A stretch of 64,000 nucleotides of DNA from Acinetobacter sp. ANC 4805 (lineage in GTDB: Bacteria; Pseudomonadota; Gammaproteobacteria; Pseudomonadales; Moraxellaceae). Shown piece after piece: positions 20,212 through 29,805 of the stretch. The stretch covers positions 62,001 to 126,000 of the forward strand of contig NZ_JAKZGD010000005.1 of assembly GCF_022549495.1 (NCBI RefSeq), written 5' to 3'. Made by a program: the position numbers and the translations under genes. The notes below the pieces were generated by a model. That model saw only the letters and a list, made by a program, of their open reading frames with translations. It made no database searches and was not told the origin of the DNA. The stretch's first letter is position 1. Each line of letters opens with the position of its first letter.

Positions 20212-20987
20212 TGCTTTTTATTAATACCCGCCCCGAAGATCGTGCTTCTACCTTAACGCAAGCGTTACAAGAAGTGGGTTATCAGGTTGAGACCTTGCCA
20301 TTATTGGAATTGGTCGCTGAACCTTTTTTGGAATCTTTACAGCAGTTATATCAACAACTTGAGCAGGTTCAAGTCATCGTTGTTGTCAGTCCGACTGCTG
20401 TTGAAGTGGGTATGCGTTATCTACAACAAGCGGGTATTTCATTGGATCAGCTTAAACATGTTCAATGGATTGCTGTGGGGCAGGCGACCGCTCAAGCCTT
20501 AGCAAAGTTGAGTGTTGTAAGCCATGTGCCTGAAGTTGAAAGTTCGGAAGGGATGTTGGATCTTCCGATTTTAAAACAGCAGCAACACTTAAAGAAAATC
20601 GCATTTTGGCGTGGTTTTGGGGGGCGACAATTCATGATGCAGCAATTGCAGCATCAGGGGGTCGAAATCTTGAATTTTCTGCTCTATTCTCGCCAGTGTC
20701 CAAAACAGAGTGCGATTATATTTCCTGAAATATTAAAAAAAATAAGCTTAAACCATCCAGCCGCAGTGTTGATCAGTAGTGAGGCGAGCTGGAATCATTG
20801 GCAGCAACTTCGTGCTCAAAGTGAGGTGGATTCTGAATGTGTATATCTCGTTTTGGGTGGGCGGTTGGCGCAAATATTAAAAAATGCACAGATGCAAACA
20901 AGTAAAGTAATTAACATTATTCAGCTTGATAATTTATCTGTATCAGAGATTATTCAATGTGTGGATGCTTGGCAAGGAAAGGTATGA
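20211..20987 (+). CDS. hemD: Uroporphyrinogen-III synthase
   Basis: Closes hydroxymethylbilane with ring-D inversion. 258 aa. The family is poorly conserved in sequence, but the two-lobe pattern is there: N-terminal INTRPEDRASTLTQALQEVG, VVVSPTAVEVGMRYL, AVGQATAQAL, and a C-terminal VLISSEASWNHW. It starts at the ATG that shares one base with the hemC stop (TGATG), so translation is coupled. Confidence 0.9.
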   Translation: MLFINTRPEDRASTLTQALQEVGYQVETLPLLELVAEPFLESLQQLYQQLEQVQVIVVVSPTAVEVGMRYLQQAGISLDQLKHVQWIAVGQATAQALAKLSVVSHVPEVESSEGMLDLPILKQQQHLKKIAFWRGFGGRQFMMQQLQHQGVEILNFLLYSRQCPKQSAIIFPEILKKISLNHPAAVLISSEASWNHWQQLRAQSEVDSECVYLVLGGRLAQILKNAQMQTSKVINIIQLDNLSVSEIIQCVDAWQGKV

Positions 20988-21814
20988 GAAAAATTGTTTA
21001 TTTGATCTTATTGCTGAGTTTATTGTGGTTAGCCAAACTCAGTTATGATGTTGCACAATATTCTCAAATCGTTCCTCAACTTCAGCAACAGCTTGCCAAA
21101 ACAGAGCAACGTTATACCTTATTGAATGATCAATTTGTCGCAGTACAGCGCCAATTAAAGGATGGCACTATTGCTGATGCTTCAGAATCGAAAACAAGCC
21201 CACCAACAATTGTTACAGGTATAGCGCCTGTTATTTTAATTAAACAGCAATTACAGCTGGTTCAGTTTTCATTGGATCAACAGCAATTTATTTATGCACT
21301 TGATCATTTGAATCAAGTACAGCAGCAACTTGCTCAATATACAGTATCGCCTGCGCTAGAGCATAGTTTGATGAAAGCGATTGAACAAGATAAGCATGCG
21401 ATTCAGCATTATGTGCTTGTTCAAACACAGCAACAGCAACAACTCGATACTTTATTGCAACAGCTTGATCAGAAGCTTATACAAGAAATTAAAACCCCAA
21501 ATCTTAAAACTCAAAAAGCAGAAAGTAATGCATGGTGGCATTGGTTTAGACTGGAAAAAATTCAGCCGATGCAGCCAGATTTAATCAATCGTCATCTTAT
21601 TTTAAAAGAAGCGCAATTACGATTGCTCCTTGCCTCACAAGCATTGCATCAAGGTCAGGTTTCGGAATATCGAAAATCGATTCAAGAGGTGATGCAGTTA
21701 TTGACACAGTTACCTGATCAAAATAGTCAGGCGATCAAGCAGCGTCTAGAAAAGATTTTAAATCTTCCTGTTGTACCAACACCGAAATTAACCACACTGG
21801 GTCTGTTGGGATAA
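20984..21814 (+). CDS. hemX: HemX-like membrane protein (uroporphyrinogen C-methyltransferase-like family)
   Basis: 276 aa, single N-terminal membrane helix (IVYLILLLSLLWLAKLSY), then a long periplasmic Gln-rich coiled coil. It matches the HemX family in layout, including the late W..FRLEKIQP..LI..HL block. No methyltransferase motif is visible despite the family's traditional name, and the biochemical role is unknown. The ATG overlaps the hemD stop by 4 nt, with AAGG upstream. Confidence 0.85.
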   Translation: MRKIVYLILLLSLLWLAKLSYDVAQYSQIVPQLQQQLAKTEQRYTLLNDQFVAVQRQLKDGTIADASESKTSPPTIVTGIAPVILIKQQLQLVQFSLDQQQFIYALDHLNQVQQQLAQYTVSPALEHSLMKAIEQDKHAIQHYVLVQTQQQQQLDTLLQQLDQKLIQEIKTPNLKTQKAESNAWWHWFRLEKIQPMQPDLINRHLILKEAQLRLLLASQALHQGQVSEYRKSIQEVMQLLTQLPDQNSQAIKQRLEKILNLPVVPTPKLTTLGLLG

Positions 21815-21821
21815 TGAAGTT

Positions 21822-23015
21822 ATGAAACAACTCGTATTGGTTTATTTGTTACTCAGTTTATTATTTTTCGCATTGTTTGCCATGTTGAGCTATGGCTATG
21901 GCAATGGTTATGTTTACATCTATTGGAGAGACTGGCAGTTTCAAAGTAGTTTGTGGGGGTTAATCGCACTCTTTATTGTGATTAGTTTATTTGCACAACT
22001 GTTGTGGTTCTCTAGTCGACGCTATTTTGCGCGTGAGCAACGTAAAAAAGAAACGGTTTTTCAATTCCAAGACCTACATCCTTATGAGCAACTCGGTATT
22101 GTTTGGTTGCTTGATGCTGCAAAAGAACAACAAGTATTTATTGAGCGAGTTTTTACTCAATCAGGTTTATTAAGTCATATTGTTGCTGCGCAATTTGACT
22201 ATAAAAATGGTGATTATGACGTTGCCTTACAGACACTCGAAAAATCAGCTCCGATGGCATTTGAACTCGCAGAGCTACAACGCATTGATATTTTTTTGGA
22301 ACAACATGAGGCAGAAAAAGCCTTAACACATCTAGAGTTCTTGGCACAACACCAGCTTTCCCCTTGGTTGAGCGAAATTGAAACCGCCTATCAACAGCGT
22401 ATTACGGTTCTGTGGGGGAAGCTTGCGCTACAGAAACCGTGGTTATTTCTGCAATCCATTCAGCATGGTTTGCTGAGTGCAGAGCATCGGGATCTCTGGT
22501 TACAGCAGTTATTAATACATTTTGATCAAGCTTCGGTCGATGATTTGGCTGCTCTACAGCAACGCTATATCGCATTGCAAAGTGAAATACAAACACGCCC
22601 TTATAGCAGTAAGGTACTGTGGCTGAAATTATTGGCTCGTATGCCTGAAATGAGTCTGCAACACGAAGATTTAGCACTACATTTACTTCAAGAACATTTT
22701 GATCCAGAAGTATTTTATTTGTGGTTTCAGCAGCAATTGTTAAAGCAAATTCCAGATTATGCCTACGTTGAACAGCGAATTATGCAACTTGAGCAGCGCT
22801 ATACCAGTGTTCCGATGCTGACTTTTGCGAAGTGGCATGTTTATGTGGCTACTTTACGTTCAGATGAGGCTGGGCAGCTATTAACTCTATATCCAGATAA
22901 TATTTTGATGAGTTATTTGCGGATTAAATCGACGCTTGGAGATAATCCTGATTTAATCAGACAGTTGAATTTAATATTTGAAAATGATGTTAATTTTCTT
23001 AACTTTAAGATATGA
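21822..23015 (+). CDS. hemY: HemY-like TPR membrane protein
   Basis: 397 aa. Two N-terminal membrane helices with YGYGNGYVYIYWRDWQFQSSLWGLIALFI-type spacing, followed by helical repeats of the TPR kind. This is the layout of gammaproteobacterial HemY, which is always next to hemX and is unrelated to the protoporphyrinogen oxidase of the same name. It probably organises haem enzymes at the membrane; this is not proven. Seven nucleotides separate it from hemX. Confidence 0.85.
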   Translation: MKQLVLVYLLLSLLFFALFAMLSYGYGNGYVYIYWRDWQFQSSLWGLIALFIVISLFAQLLWFSSRRYFAREQRKKETVFQFQDLHPYEQLGIVWLLDAAKEQQVFIERVFTQSGLLSHIVAAQFDYKNGDYDVALQTLEKSAPMAFELAELQRIDIFLEQHEAEKALTHLEFLAQHQLSPWLSEIETAYQQRITVLWGKLALQKPWLFLQSIQHGLLSAEHRDLWLQQLLIHFDQASVDDLAALQQRYIALQSEIQTRPYSSKVLWLKLLARMPEMSLQHEDLALHLLQEHFDPEVFYLWFQQQLLKQIPDYAYVEQRIMQLEQRYTSVPMLTFAKWHVYVATLRSDEAGQLLTLYPDNILMSYLRIKSTLGDNPDLIRQLNLIFENDVNFLNFKI

Positions 23016-23022
23016 GTGAAAT

Positions 23023-23460
23023 ATGAAAGAACTGTCTGTCTATCCTGTTATTCATCAGCAAACTGTTGCTTGGGGAGATATGGATGCTTTTGGGCATGTA
23101 AATAATGTGCAGTATTACCGATATATTGAAAGCGCGCGAATTGCTTATTTAATGGCATTAAATATATTTGATCAAGATATACTGACTGTGGTCGCTTCTA
23201 GCCAATGTAAATATTTAAGTCCAGTATTCTATCCTGATGTGTTGCATGTTGGTGCGCGGATTGAAGAGTTGCGAAATAGCGCTTTTCGTATGCATTATGT
23301 TTTATGGAGTGAGGCACAAAACCAGATGGTTGCTGTAGGTGAAGCGGTGATGGTTTGTGTTGATAAAGTGACATCAAAAAAGCAGACGATTCCAGAATTA
23401 GTTCGACTGAATATTATTCAACTTGAACAAAGTGTTGGGCATAATCTAATATTTAAATAA
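23023..23460 (+). CDS. Acyl-CoA thioesterase, 4-hydroxybenzoyl-CoA thioesterase-like
   Basis: 145-aa hot-dog fold protein. The catalytic loop WGDMDAFGHVNNVQYYRYIESAR is the YbgC/FadM type, with the Asp of MDAFGHVNN. It is placed 7 nt after hemY and so is part of that operon, but its substrate is not predictable from sequence. No terminator follows at once. Confidence 0.88.
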   Translation: MKELSVYPVIHQQTVAWGDMDAFGHVNNVQYYRYIESARIAYLMALNIFDQDILTVVASSQCKYLSPVFYPDVLHVGARIEELRNSAFRMHYVLWSEAQNQMVAVGEAVMVCVDKVTSKKQTIPELVRLNIIQLEQSVGHNLIFK

Positions 23461-23861
23461 TAATTTATTATAAAGACTATTATGTCTATTTTAATTCATT
23501 GAATGCTTGGTTTTATATAATTGGCTTTCTTATTTAAGGGTTAACTTCAAAATAAGATAAGCTTTTTATATAAAACTTATTGTCATAAAACCATCAAAAA
23601 TTAAGAAAAAATTAATATTGATAAGATTTGGTAAGAACTGTTTTTTATAATCGAATTGAAATTAAATAGAGCTTGATTGATCAAATAATGCTGAGGTTTT
23701 TTGTTTTATTGTAAATATAAGATGATTTATGGTTATATTGTGATTAAGTTGACTAATTTAATATTGATTATTTAATTGTATATAAATTAATATGGAATTG
23801 AATTTTTGAATTCATTTTTTATTTTGAGTGATATATTTCTTTTTGAGTTGGAGTGGTTCTC
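23461..23861 (+). other. AT-rich region upstream of the H-NS-like gene
   Basis: About 400 nt of very AT-rich sequence without an ORF. Such bent, AT-rich DNA suits H-NS binding, so autoregulation is plausible. No confident promoter, hairpin or repeat was found. Confidence 0.4.
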
Positions 23862-24188
23862 ATGAAACCAGATATTAGTGATTTATCTGTAGAAGATTTA
23901 AAACGTTTACAGGTAGAAGCGGAAGCTTTAATTTTAAGTAAAAAAGATCAAGCAATTGAAGATGCTTATAATCAAATTATTGCGATTGCTGAAGCCGTTG
24001 GTTTTAGCGTTGAAGAATTATTAGAGTTGGGCGAACAAAAGCGTAAGAAAACTACACGCAAAGCAGTCGAGCCACGCTATCGTAATAAAAACAACACTGA
24101 AGAAACTTGGACTGGTCGTGGTAAGCAACCACGTTGGTTAGTTGCTGAATTAGAGAAAGGCGCAAAACTTGAAGATTTCTTAATCTAA
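23862..24188 (+). CDS. H-NS family nucleoid protein
   Basis: 108 aa. An N-terminal oligomerising helix region (LSVEDLKRLQVEAEALILSKK) and a C-terminal DNA-binding motif YRNKNNTEETWTGRGKQPRWL, which has the W-x-GRG-x-x-P core of H-NS. The ATG at 23862 has GGAG 8 nt upstream. It silences AT-rich, often foreign, DNA in Acinetobacter; loss of H-NS is linked to altered colistin response and virulence in this genus. The identification is strong. Confidence 0.92.
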   Translation: MKPDISDLSVEDLKRLQVEAEALILSKKDQAIEDAYNQIIAIAEAVGFSVEELLELGEQKRKKTTRKAVEPRYRNKNNTEETWTGRGKQPRWLVAELEKGAKLEDFLI

Positions 24189-24242
24189 GCAAGTTTTAGC
24201 AGTCATCGTTTTGTCATACGATGATTTTATGCTTAATCAAAA

Positions 24243-24270
24243 GCCAAGCTTAAAAAGCTTGGTTTTTTTA
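24243..24270 (+). terminator. Terminator after hns
   Basis: GCCAAGCTT/AAGCTTGG stem, short loop and a run of seven T. Confidence 0.88.
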
Positions 24271-24366
24271 TATGAGAGAATTGGCGATGTTGAAAAAGTA
24301 TGCATAATGTCATTGAGGGGCGAGTGTCTCGAAAAGGATGATATTTTGCATGTTGGTAAGGGTGGG

Positions 24367-25110
24367 ATGAAGAAAAAAACCAAGCAATGGAAATGGTGGG
24401 TTTTCGCCATTTTTGCATTTTTAATTTTTATTATTTTACAAATTCCAGCAACATGGTTAATTGCGAAATTTTCAAAAGATAATCAAATATTACATAATGT
24501 CAGCGGCAACATTTGGCAAGGGCAAGCGGATTGGCAAAAGGGTCAATTACGTGGTTCCGTGCATTGGAAAACTCGTCCTTTAGATTTGCTCTTGTTGAGA
24601 CTAGGTGCCAACCTTGAGATTCATAGTGGTAATACACAATTCAGTGGTGTAATGGGCTATGGTTTAGGGCAAAAAATTCTGATCAAAGATCTACAAGGTG
24701 AAATTTCTCCTGAGACCTTAAAATATTTTGCCAATTGGCAGTGGCCTGAAAATGCTATTCAACTCAAAGATGTGCAATTCAACTATCAAAAAGAAAAAGG
24801 ATTTACTGCCACAGAAGGGCAATTGCATTGGGGTGGAGGCGAGTTGAATTATACTTTTGGTCAACGTCAAGATCGTATGAATATGCCTTCTTTAATTGCA
24901 GAAATGAAAGATGAGAATGGGCAATTACAAATAGATGTTCGTGATCAACGTAGCCAGAAAATGGCAAATCTCAGTTTAGATGCAAATCTAATGCTTGATG
25001 TTCAATTGACGCAACGAATGTTACTCAATGTTCCATCTTATCAAGGGAAAGCGGGGCTGGATACGTATGTAATTAGTTCACGTCAACCGTTGTTGCAAGG
25101 TGGTTTTTAA
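24367..25110 (+). CDS. gspN: Type II secretion system protein N
   Basis: 247 aa from the ATG at 24367 (GGGTGGG upstream). A short basic N-terminus and one membrane helix (WWVFAIFAFLIFIILQIPA) precede a periplasmic domain with the GspN pattern NVSGNIWQGQADW, KGQLRGSVHWKTRPLDLL. The start at 24211 is ruled out because it lies in the hns terminator region. It overlaps gspC by one base. Acinetobacter splits its T2SS genes into several loci, and gspN-C-D is one of them. Confidence 0.87.
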   Translation: MKKKTKQWKWWVFAIFAFLIFIILQIPATWLIAKFSKDNQILHNVSGNIWQGQADWQKGQLRGSVHWKTRPLDLLLLRLGANLEIHSGNTQFSGVMGYGLGQKILIKDLQGEISPETLKYFANWQWPENAIQLKDVQFNYQKEKGFTATEGQLHWGGGELNYTFGQRQDRMNMPSLIAEMKDENGQLQIDVRDQRSQKMANLSLDANLMLDVQLTQRMLLNVPSYQGKAGLDTYVISSRQPLLQGGF

Positions 25111-25949
25111 TGAAAACAATTGCGCAAAAAGTACAACAGTTCCGCTGGCAGCAATTAGATAAGTCGAGTGCGCTCATTCTCGCATTATTGATTTTATGGT
25201 TATGTTGGAAACTGGCTTCATTATTTTGGTGGGTAATTGCACCGCCACAACCGATGCAATTTGATCGTGTTGAGTTGGGTTCACAGCAAGCACAAGTTCC
25301 TAATATTAGTGCTTTTGCATTGTTCAATGAGCCTGCTGCAACAACAGCACAAGATAATATCAACTTAGAGTTACAAGGTGTGCTGTTAGGTTATCCAAGT
25401 TATTTATCTTCTGCTGTGATTAAACTGAATGATACGGCAGAACGCTATCGTGTTGGTGAAACAGTCGGTTCAACTTCTTACCAATTGGCTGAAGTATATT
25501 GGGATCATGTGATCTTGAAGCAAGGCAATGGTGCGACCAAAGAAGTCAAATTTAAGGGCTTGGATAATGGTTTGTATCAACCGATTGCACCTGTATTGAA
25601 CAGCAACAATAATACCCCCCCTCCAGCTGCGGCACCGACTCAGAATTCATCACAATCTGCGTTAGGGCAAGCGATCCAGCAAATGCAGGATAACCGTGAA
25701 CAGTATTTAAAAAATATGGGGGTGAGTGGTGGTGGTTCAGATGGTTATGAGATCTCAGATCGAACGCCAACGAATCTAAAAAATACCTTGGGTTTGCGGT
25801 CTGGTGATCGTATTCTATCGATCAACGGTCAGACAGTCGGGCAAGGACTGAGCGAAGTACAATTATTAGAGCAAGTACGACGTGAAGGACATGCCAAAAT
25901 AGAAATAAAACGTGGTGATCAAGTGATGACCATACAACAAAGTTTTTAG
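25110..25949 (+). CDS. gspC: Type II secretion system protein C
   Basis: 279 aa. A single membrane anchor (LILALLILWLCWKLASLFWWV) is followed by the homology region (LELQGVLLGYPSYLSSAVI, YRVGETV) that binds the secretin. A low-complexity Asn/Pro/Gln linker comes next, then a C-terminal PDZ domain (LRSGDRILSINGQTVGQGL). It links the inner-membrane platform to GspD. The ATG overlaps the gspN stop. Confidence 0.93.
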   Translation: MKTIAQKVQQFRWQQLDKSSALILALLILWLCWKLASLFWWVIAPPQPMQFDRVELGSQQAQVPNISAFALFNEPAATTAQDNINLELQGVLLGYPSYLSSAVIKLNDTAERYRVGETVGSTSYQLAEVYWDHVILKQGNGATKEVKFKGLDNGLYQPIAPVLNSNNNTPPPAAAPTQNSSQSALGQAIQQMQDNREQYLKNMGVSGGGSDGYEISDRTPTNLKNTLGLRSGDRILSINGQTVGQGLSEVQLLEQVRREGHAKIEIKRGDQVMTIQQSF

Positions 25950-25990
25950 TGATAACACGTCATCACATTAGTTAGGAATAAGTGCAGGTT

Positions 25991-28246
25991 ATGGCTTTTT
26001 TGAATCATCAACGTCCACTTTGGGCACTACTTGCTGCCGCACCTTTAGTTGCGAGCATCAGTACCAATGTGCAAGCACAAACATGGAAGATTAATCTACG
26101 TGATGCGGATTTAACGGCATTTATTAATGAAGTTGCTGATATTACGGGGAAGAATTTTGCGGTTGATCCTCGTGTACGTGGTAACGTTACGGTTATTTCC
26201 AATAAGCCATTAAATAAAGATGAGGTTTATGACCTATTTTTGGGTGTGCTTAATGTGAATGGTGTGGTTGCACTTCCTTCTGGCAATACCGTAAAGCTTG
26301 TACCTGATAGTAATGCGAAAAATGCAGGGATTCCTTACGATGCACGTAGTCGTGCGGGTGGGGATCAAATTGTGACTCGTGTGATTTGGTTGCAAAATAC
26401 CAATCCAAATGACTTAATTCCCGCATTACGCCCATTGATGCCGCAATTTGCGCATTTGGCGGCAGTTGCTGGAACCAATGCTTTAATCGTCTCAGATCGT
26501 GCGACCAATATTTATCAATTAGAAAATATCATTCGTAATTTGGATGGTACGGGACAAAATGATATTGAAGCGGTTAGTTTGCAATCGAGCCAAGCTGAGG
26601 AAGTGATTGGCTTGCTTGAGACCATGAGTGCGACAGGCGCATCCAAAGATTTTATTGGTTCACGAGTTCGAATTATTGCAGATAATCGTACCAATCGTAT
26701 TTTGATTAAGGGTGATCCTGATTCACGTAAACGCCTGCGTCAGATGATTGAGATGCTGGATGTTCCGTCAGCAGACCGTTTAGGTGGTTTAAAAGTATTT
26801 CGTTTGAAATATGCGAGTGCAAAGAATTTAGCTGAAATTTTACAAGGCTTGGTGACAGGGCAATCAGTTTCCTCATCATCAAATAGTAATAGTGGTAGTA
26901 AATCAAATTCAGTCAATAATTTGGTTTCGAATAACCAAAATTCAGGTTCATCGACAGGGTCATCTTCAATTTCCACATCGTCAATTAATCTCAATAATAA
27001 CAGCAATAATAGTCAAAATAGTGGTGTGACGAGCTTTAACAGTGGCGGTGTAAGCATTATTGCAGACGGCACTCAGAATGCTTTGGTGGTTAAAGCTGAA
27101 CCTCAATTAATGCGTGAAATTGAAGCAGCAATTAAACAATTAGATACGCGTCGTCAGCAAGTGTTGATTGAAGCGGCGATTATTGAGATTGTGGGCAGTG
27201 ATGCTGATCAACTCGGTGTGCAATGGGCATTGGGTGATCTAAATAGCGGGGTTGGTTTAATTAATTTCTCGAATGTCGGTTCGAGTATATCTAAGCTTGC
27301 AGCAGGTTATTTAACTGGCGGTGGTGCTGGTGTGGGTTCGGCACTTGGTACGGGTTCGTCTATTATTTTGGGTGAATATAAAGAGGGTGCGAATGGTTCG
27401 CGCAAACTTTATGGTGCATTGATTCAGGCATTAAAAGAAAATAAAAAATCAAATCTATTGTCTACGCCTTCTATTGTGACCATGGACAATGAAGAAGCTT
27501 ATATTGTGGTGGGTCAAAACGTTCCATTCGTGACAGGTTCAGTTGCGACGACAGGAAATAGTACCGTGAATCCTTACACCACGGTTGAGCGTAAAGATGT
27601 GGGTGTTACTCTGAAGGTCATTCCGCATATTGGCGAAGGTGGTTCTGTTCGATTGGAAGTGGAACAGGAAGTCTCGAATGTTGAAAATAGCAAAGGTCAG
27701 GCAGCAGACTTAGTCACAAGTAAACGTGCGATTAAAACCTCGGTCTTAGCTGATCATGGTCAAACAGTCGTATTAGGTGGTTTGGTTACTGATCAAACGG
27801 ATGTCAGTCGTCAAAGTTTACCTGTTCTGGGGGATATTCCTTATCTAGGACGTTTATTCCGTTCAGATAGTCGTGGTAATGAAAAACGCAACTTGCTTGT
27901 GTTTATTCACCCAACCATTGTTGGTGATGCTGAGGATGTACAGCGTCTATCTCAGCAACGCTATAACCAATTGTATAGCTTGCAATTATCGATGGATAAG
28001 AATGGTAATTTCGCAAAATTGCCAGAGAATGTTGCGGATATTTACAGTCAACAACCTGCACTAAGTACTTCGCCATATCAGAAAGTCCCAGCAACGACGC
28101 AAAAAGAAGCTGTGGTTGTGACAACACCTGTTGCTGTGGTTGAGCCTCAAGTGCAAAGAAAAACGGTACAGCTTCCAGCAAAAGCAACTGAGCGAAGCAA
28201 GAGCACAGTGACAACAACAACGATACGTTCTGCGTCTTCACAGTAG
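25991..28246 (+). CDS. gspD: Type II secretion system secretin GspD
   Basis: 751 aa outer-membrane secretin. Signal peptide ends near VQAQ, then N0 (WKINLRDADLTAFINEVADITGKNF) and the N1-N3 ring domains, with NALIVSDRATNIYQL and NRILIKGDPDSRKRL. The secretin core follows with VERKDVGVTLKVIP, the C-terminal VVLGGLVTDQ and VPVLGDIPYLGRLFR-like motif (here LPVLGDIPYLGRLF). A Ser/Asn-rich stretch of about 60 residues (26866-27045) lies in an N3 loop. The C-terminal tail is Gln/Thr-rich. A GTG at 25982 with AGGA upstream is an alternative start. Confidence 0.96.
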   Translation: MAFLNHQRPLWALLAAAPLVASISTNVQAQTWKINLRDADLTAFINEVADITGKNFAVDPRVRGNVTVISNKPLNKDEVYDLFLGVLNVNGVVALPSGNTVKLVPDSNAKNAGIPYDARSRAGGDQIVTRVIWLQNTNPNDLIPALRPLMPQFAHLAAVAGTNALIVSDRATNIYQLENIIRNLDGTGQNDIEAVSLQSSQAEEVIGLLETMSATGASKDFIGSRVRIIADNRTNRILIKGDPDSRKRLRQMIEMLDVPSADRLGGLKVFRLKYASAKNLAEILQGLVTGQSVSSSSNSNSGSKSNSVNNLVSNNQNSGSSTGSSSISTSSINLNNNSNNSQNSGVTSFNSGGVSIIADGTQNALVVKAEPQLMREIEAAIKQLDTRRQQVLIEAAIIEIVGSDADQLGVQWALGDLNSGVGLINFSNVGSSISKLAAGYLTGGGAGVGSALGTGSSIILGEYKEGANGSRKLYGALIQALKENKKSNLLSTPSIVTMDNEEAYIVVGQNVPFVTGSVATTGNSTVNPYTTVERKDVGVTLKVIPHIGEGGSVRLEVEQEVSNVENSKGQAADLVTSKRAIKTSVLADHGQTVVLGGLVTDQTDVSRQSLPVLGDIPYLGRLFRSDSRGNEKRNLLVFIHPTIVGDAEDVQRLSQQRYNQLYSLQLSMDKNGNFAKLPENVADIYSQQPALSTSPYQKVPATTQKEAVVVTTPVAVVEPQVQRKTVQLPAKATERSKSTVTTTTIRSASSQ

Positions 28247-28310
28247 ATGCACAGAAGCGCTTATGTCACAATGCTATGATTGAAAGAAATTATGATAAGG
28301 ATAGGCATCT

Positions 28311-28919
28311 ATGACTTGGAAATTGCAAGCCATTACAGGTGAATTTACAGGGCAAGAGATTAGTATTGAGCGTGATATGTTGGTAGGGCGACATCAAGAT
28401 GCAGATATCTTATTGCAATCTGCGGATATTTCACGTCGTCATGCAGCTCTGTTGTTGAAAGAGCAGCAGCTATGGGTGCAGGATTTAAACTCGTCAAATG
28501 GTACCTTCGTCAATGATACGCGAGTTGAGCAAGAAACAGCATTGCATGATGGTGATATCTTGCAATTTGCAAGTTTTATGTTTTCAGTACTTGCTGCTCC
28601 AGTTGAAAAAGAATTACCAGAAATTGAGGTTGAGCCTGTAAGCTCAATTGCACATGATGCAGGTATGCCTAGTCTTGCCGAACGAGCAGCGGAAACTTCG
28701 ATTAATCGGGATGGGATGCCACAGCAAGTTGGTATTCCTAAACCAGCGCCAATTCCTGAAGGTGTGGATGTTCAAGCCGAACAACAGCCAGCCGTAAGTG
28801 AAGAGCCTGTTTCACGTGTACAGCAAGAAATTGAACAACAGAAAAATGCTTCAGTTGGATTGATTTCAATTGTTGTACTGATCATTTTAGCTGTGATTGC
28901 TTGGTTATTCTTTAAATAA
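28311..28919 (+). CDS. FHA-domain protein with C-terminal membrane anchor
   Basis: 202 aa. An N-terminal forkhead-associated domain is clear: GRHQDADILLQSADISRRHAAL and VQDLNSSNGTFVNDTRV, with the Arg, Ser, His and Asn-Gly residues that bind phosphothreonine. A proline-rich linker follows and a C-terminal helix (GLISIVVLIILAVIAWLFF) anchors it. It lies 60 nt after gspD, so a link to secretion or to a Ser/Thr kinase is possible; no kinase gene is in view. Confidence 0.88.
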   Translation: MTWKLQAITGEFTGQEISIERDMLVGRHQDADILLQSADISRRHAALLLKEQQLWVQDLNSSNGTFVNDTRVEQETALHDGDILQFASFMFSVLAAPVEKELPEIEVEPVSSIAHDAGMPSLAERAAETSINRDGMPQQVGIPKPAPIPEGVDVQAEQQPAVSEEPVSRVQQEIEQQKNASVGLISIVVLIILAVIAWLFFK

Positions 28920-28941
28920 TTGCTTTAAACTTTTACAATCG

Positions 28942-29015
28942 AGGCATGCCTTGAGCTTTACTTCTCACTGCAATGAAAGCGGTGTTTAGGTTTTGCTTGG
29001 GCGTGCCTTTTTTAT
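28942..29015 (+). terminator. Probable terminator between FHA gene and gph
   Basis: AGGCATGCCTTGAGC pairs imperfectly with GCTTGGGCGTGCCT across a loop of about 35 nt and is followed by TTTTTTATTTTTT. The loop is longer than usual. Confidence 0.55.
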
Positions 29016-29030
29016 TTTTTGAGTAAAGAT

Positions 29031-29723
29031 ATGTCTGTTGCACATTTGCAAAATCGTAACCTGATTTTATTTGATCTAGATGGAACACTTGTGGACTCAG
29101 CGGCTGATTTATATCGAGCTATGAATCTAAGTTTGGAAAAACTAGCGCTGCCATTGGTGACTGAAGTTCAAATTAGGGCTTGGGTGGGTAAGGGCGCAGC
29201 AAAATTATGTGAAACGGTGTTGGAGCATTTGTTTGGGCAGGTGAATGCTCAGCAACAAGAGCAACTCCTCAATACATTTGTTGAGGTCTACGCTCAGGAA
29301 CTTTGTGTAAATACCCAAGTTTATGAGGGGGTTTTATCCTTTTTGGACTATTGCCAAACGCATGATATTACAATGGCTTGTGTCACCAATAAGCCTGAGC
29401 ATTTAGCACAAGGCATTCTTGATATTTTGCAACTGAGTCCATATTTTAATATGGTGATTGGTGGTGATAGCTTAGCGGAACGCAAGCCGCATCCATTACC
29501 TTTGTTACATTGTGTGCAACAGCAAAATACCACAGTATTACAAACCTTGATGATTGGTGATTCAAGTAATGATGTGGAAGCTGCAAGACGTGCAGGTATT
29601 GATTGTATTGTGGTCAGCTATGGCTATAATCATGGAGAAAGTATCTATGACTGTCAGCCGCAACAAGTGGTGGATAGTCTAGAAGAATTGATAGAAGATG
29701 ATTTGGTAAGGAGACAAGCATGA
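29031..29723 (+). CDS. gph: Phosphoglycolate phosphatase (HAD family)
   Basis: 230 aa. HAD motif I is FDLDGTLVDSAADL near residue 13, motif II lies in VTNKPEHLA, and motif III/IV are the Lys in ERKPHPLPL and the MIGDSSNDVEAARRAG acidic loop. It removes 2-phosphoglycolate formed in DNA repair. The ATG at 29031 is used; a TTG four codons earlier is unlikely. The gene is followed within 100 nt by trpE, an order also seen in Pseudomonas (gph-trpE). Confidence 0.9.
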   Translation: MSVAHLQNRNLILFDLDGTLVDSAADLYRAMNLSLEKLALPLVTEVQIRAWVGKGAAKLCETVLEHLFGQVNAQQQEQLLNTFVEVYAQELCVNTQVYEGVLSFLDYCQTHDITMACVTNKPEHLAQGILDILQLSPYFNMVIGGDSLAERKPHPLPLLHCVQQQNTTVLQTLMIGDSSNDVEAARRAGIDCIVVSYGYNHGESIYDCQPQQVVDSLEELIEDDLVRRQA

Positions 29724-29755
29724 AGATGGTTATGGTTTTTCGATGGCGAGCTTGA
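29720..29755 (+). CDS. Possible 11-aa leader peptide upstream of trpE (MKMVMVFRWRA)
   Basis: An ATG overlapping the gph stop (ATGA) has a perfect AAGGAG six nucleotides upstream and opens an 11-codon frame with one Trp codon at position 9 (29744-29746). The bases 29731-29740 inside it are exactly complementary to 29786-29795, just before the trpE ribosome site. This suits a ribosome-stalling control of trpE but only one Trp codon is present, and chance cannot be excluded. Confidence 0.4.
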   Translation: MKMVMVFRWRA

Positions 29756-29805
29756 GACAGCACTAAGAAAAAACGCACAGAAATTAAAAACCATAGAGAA
29801 GATTC

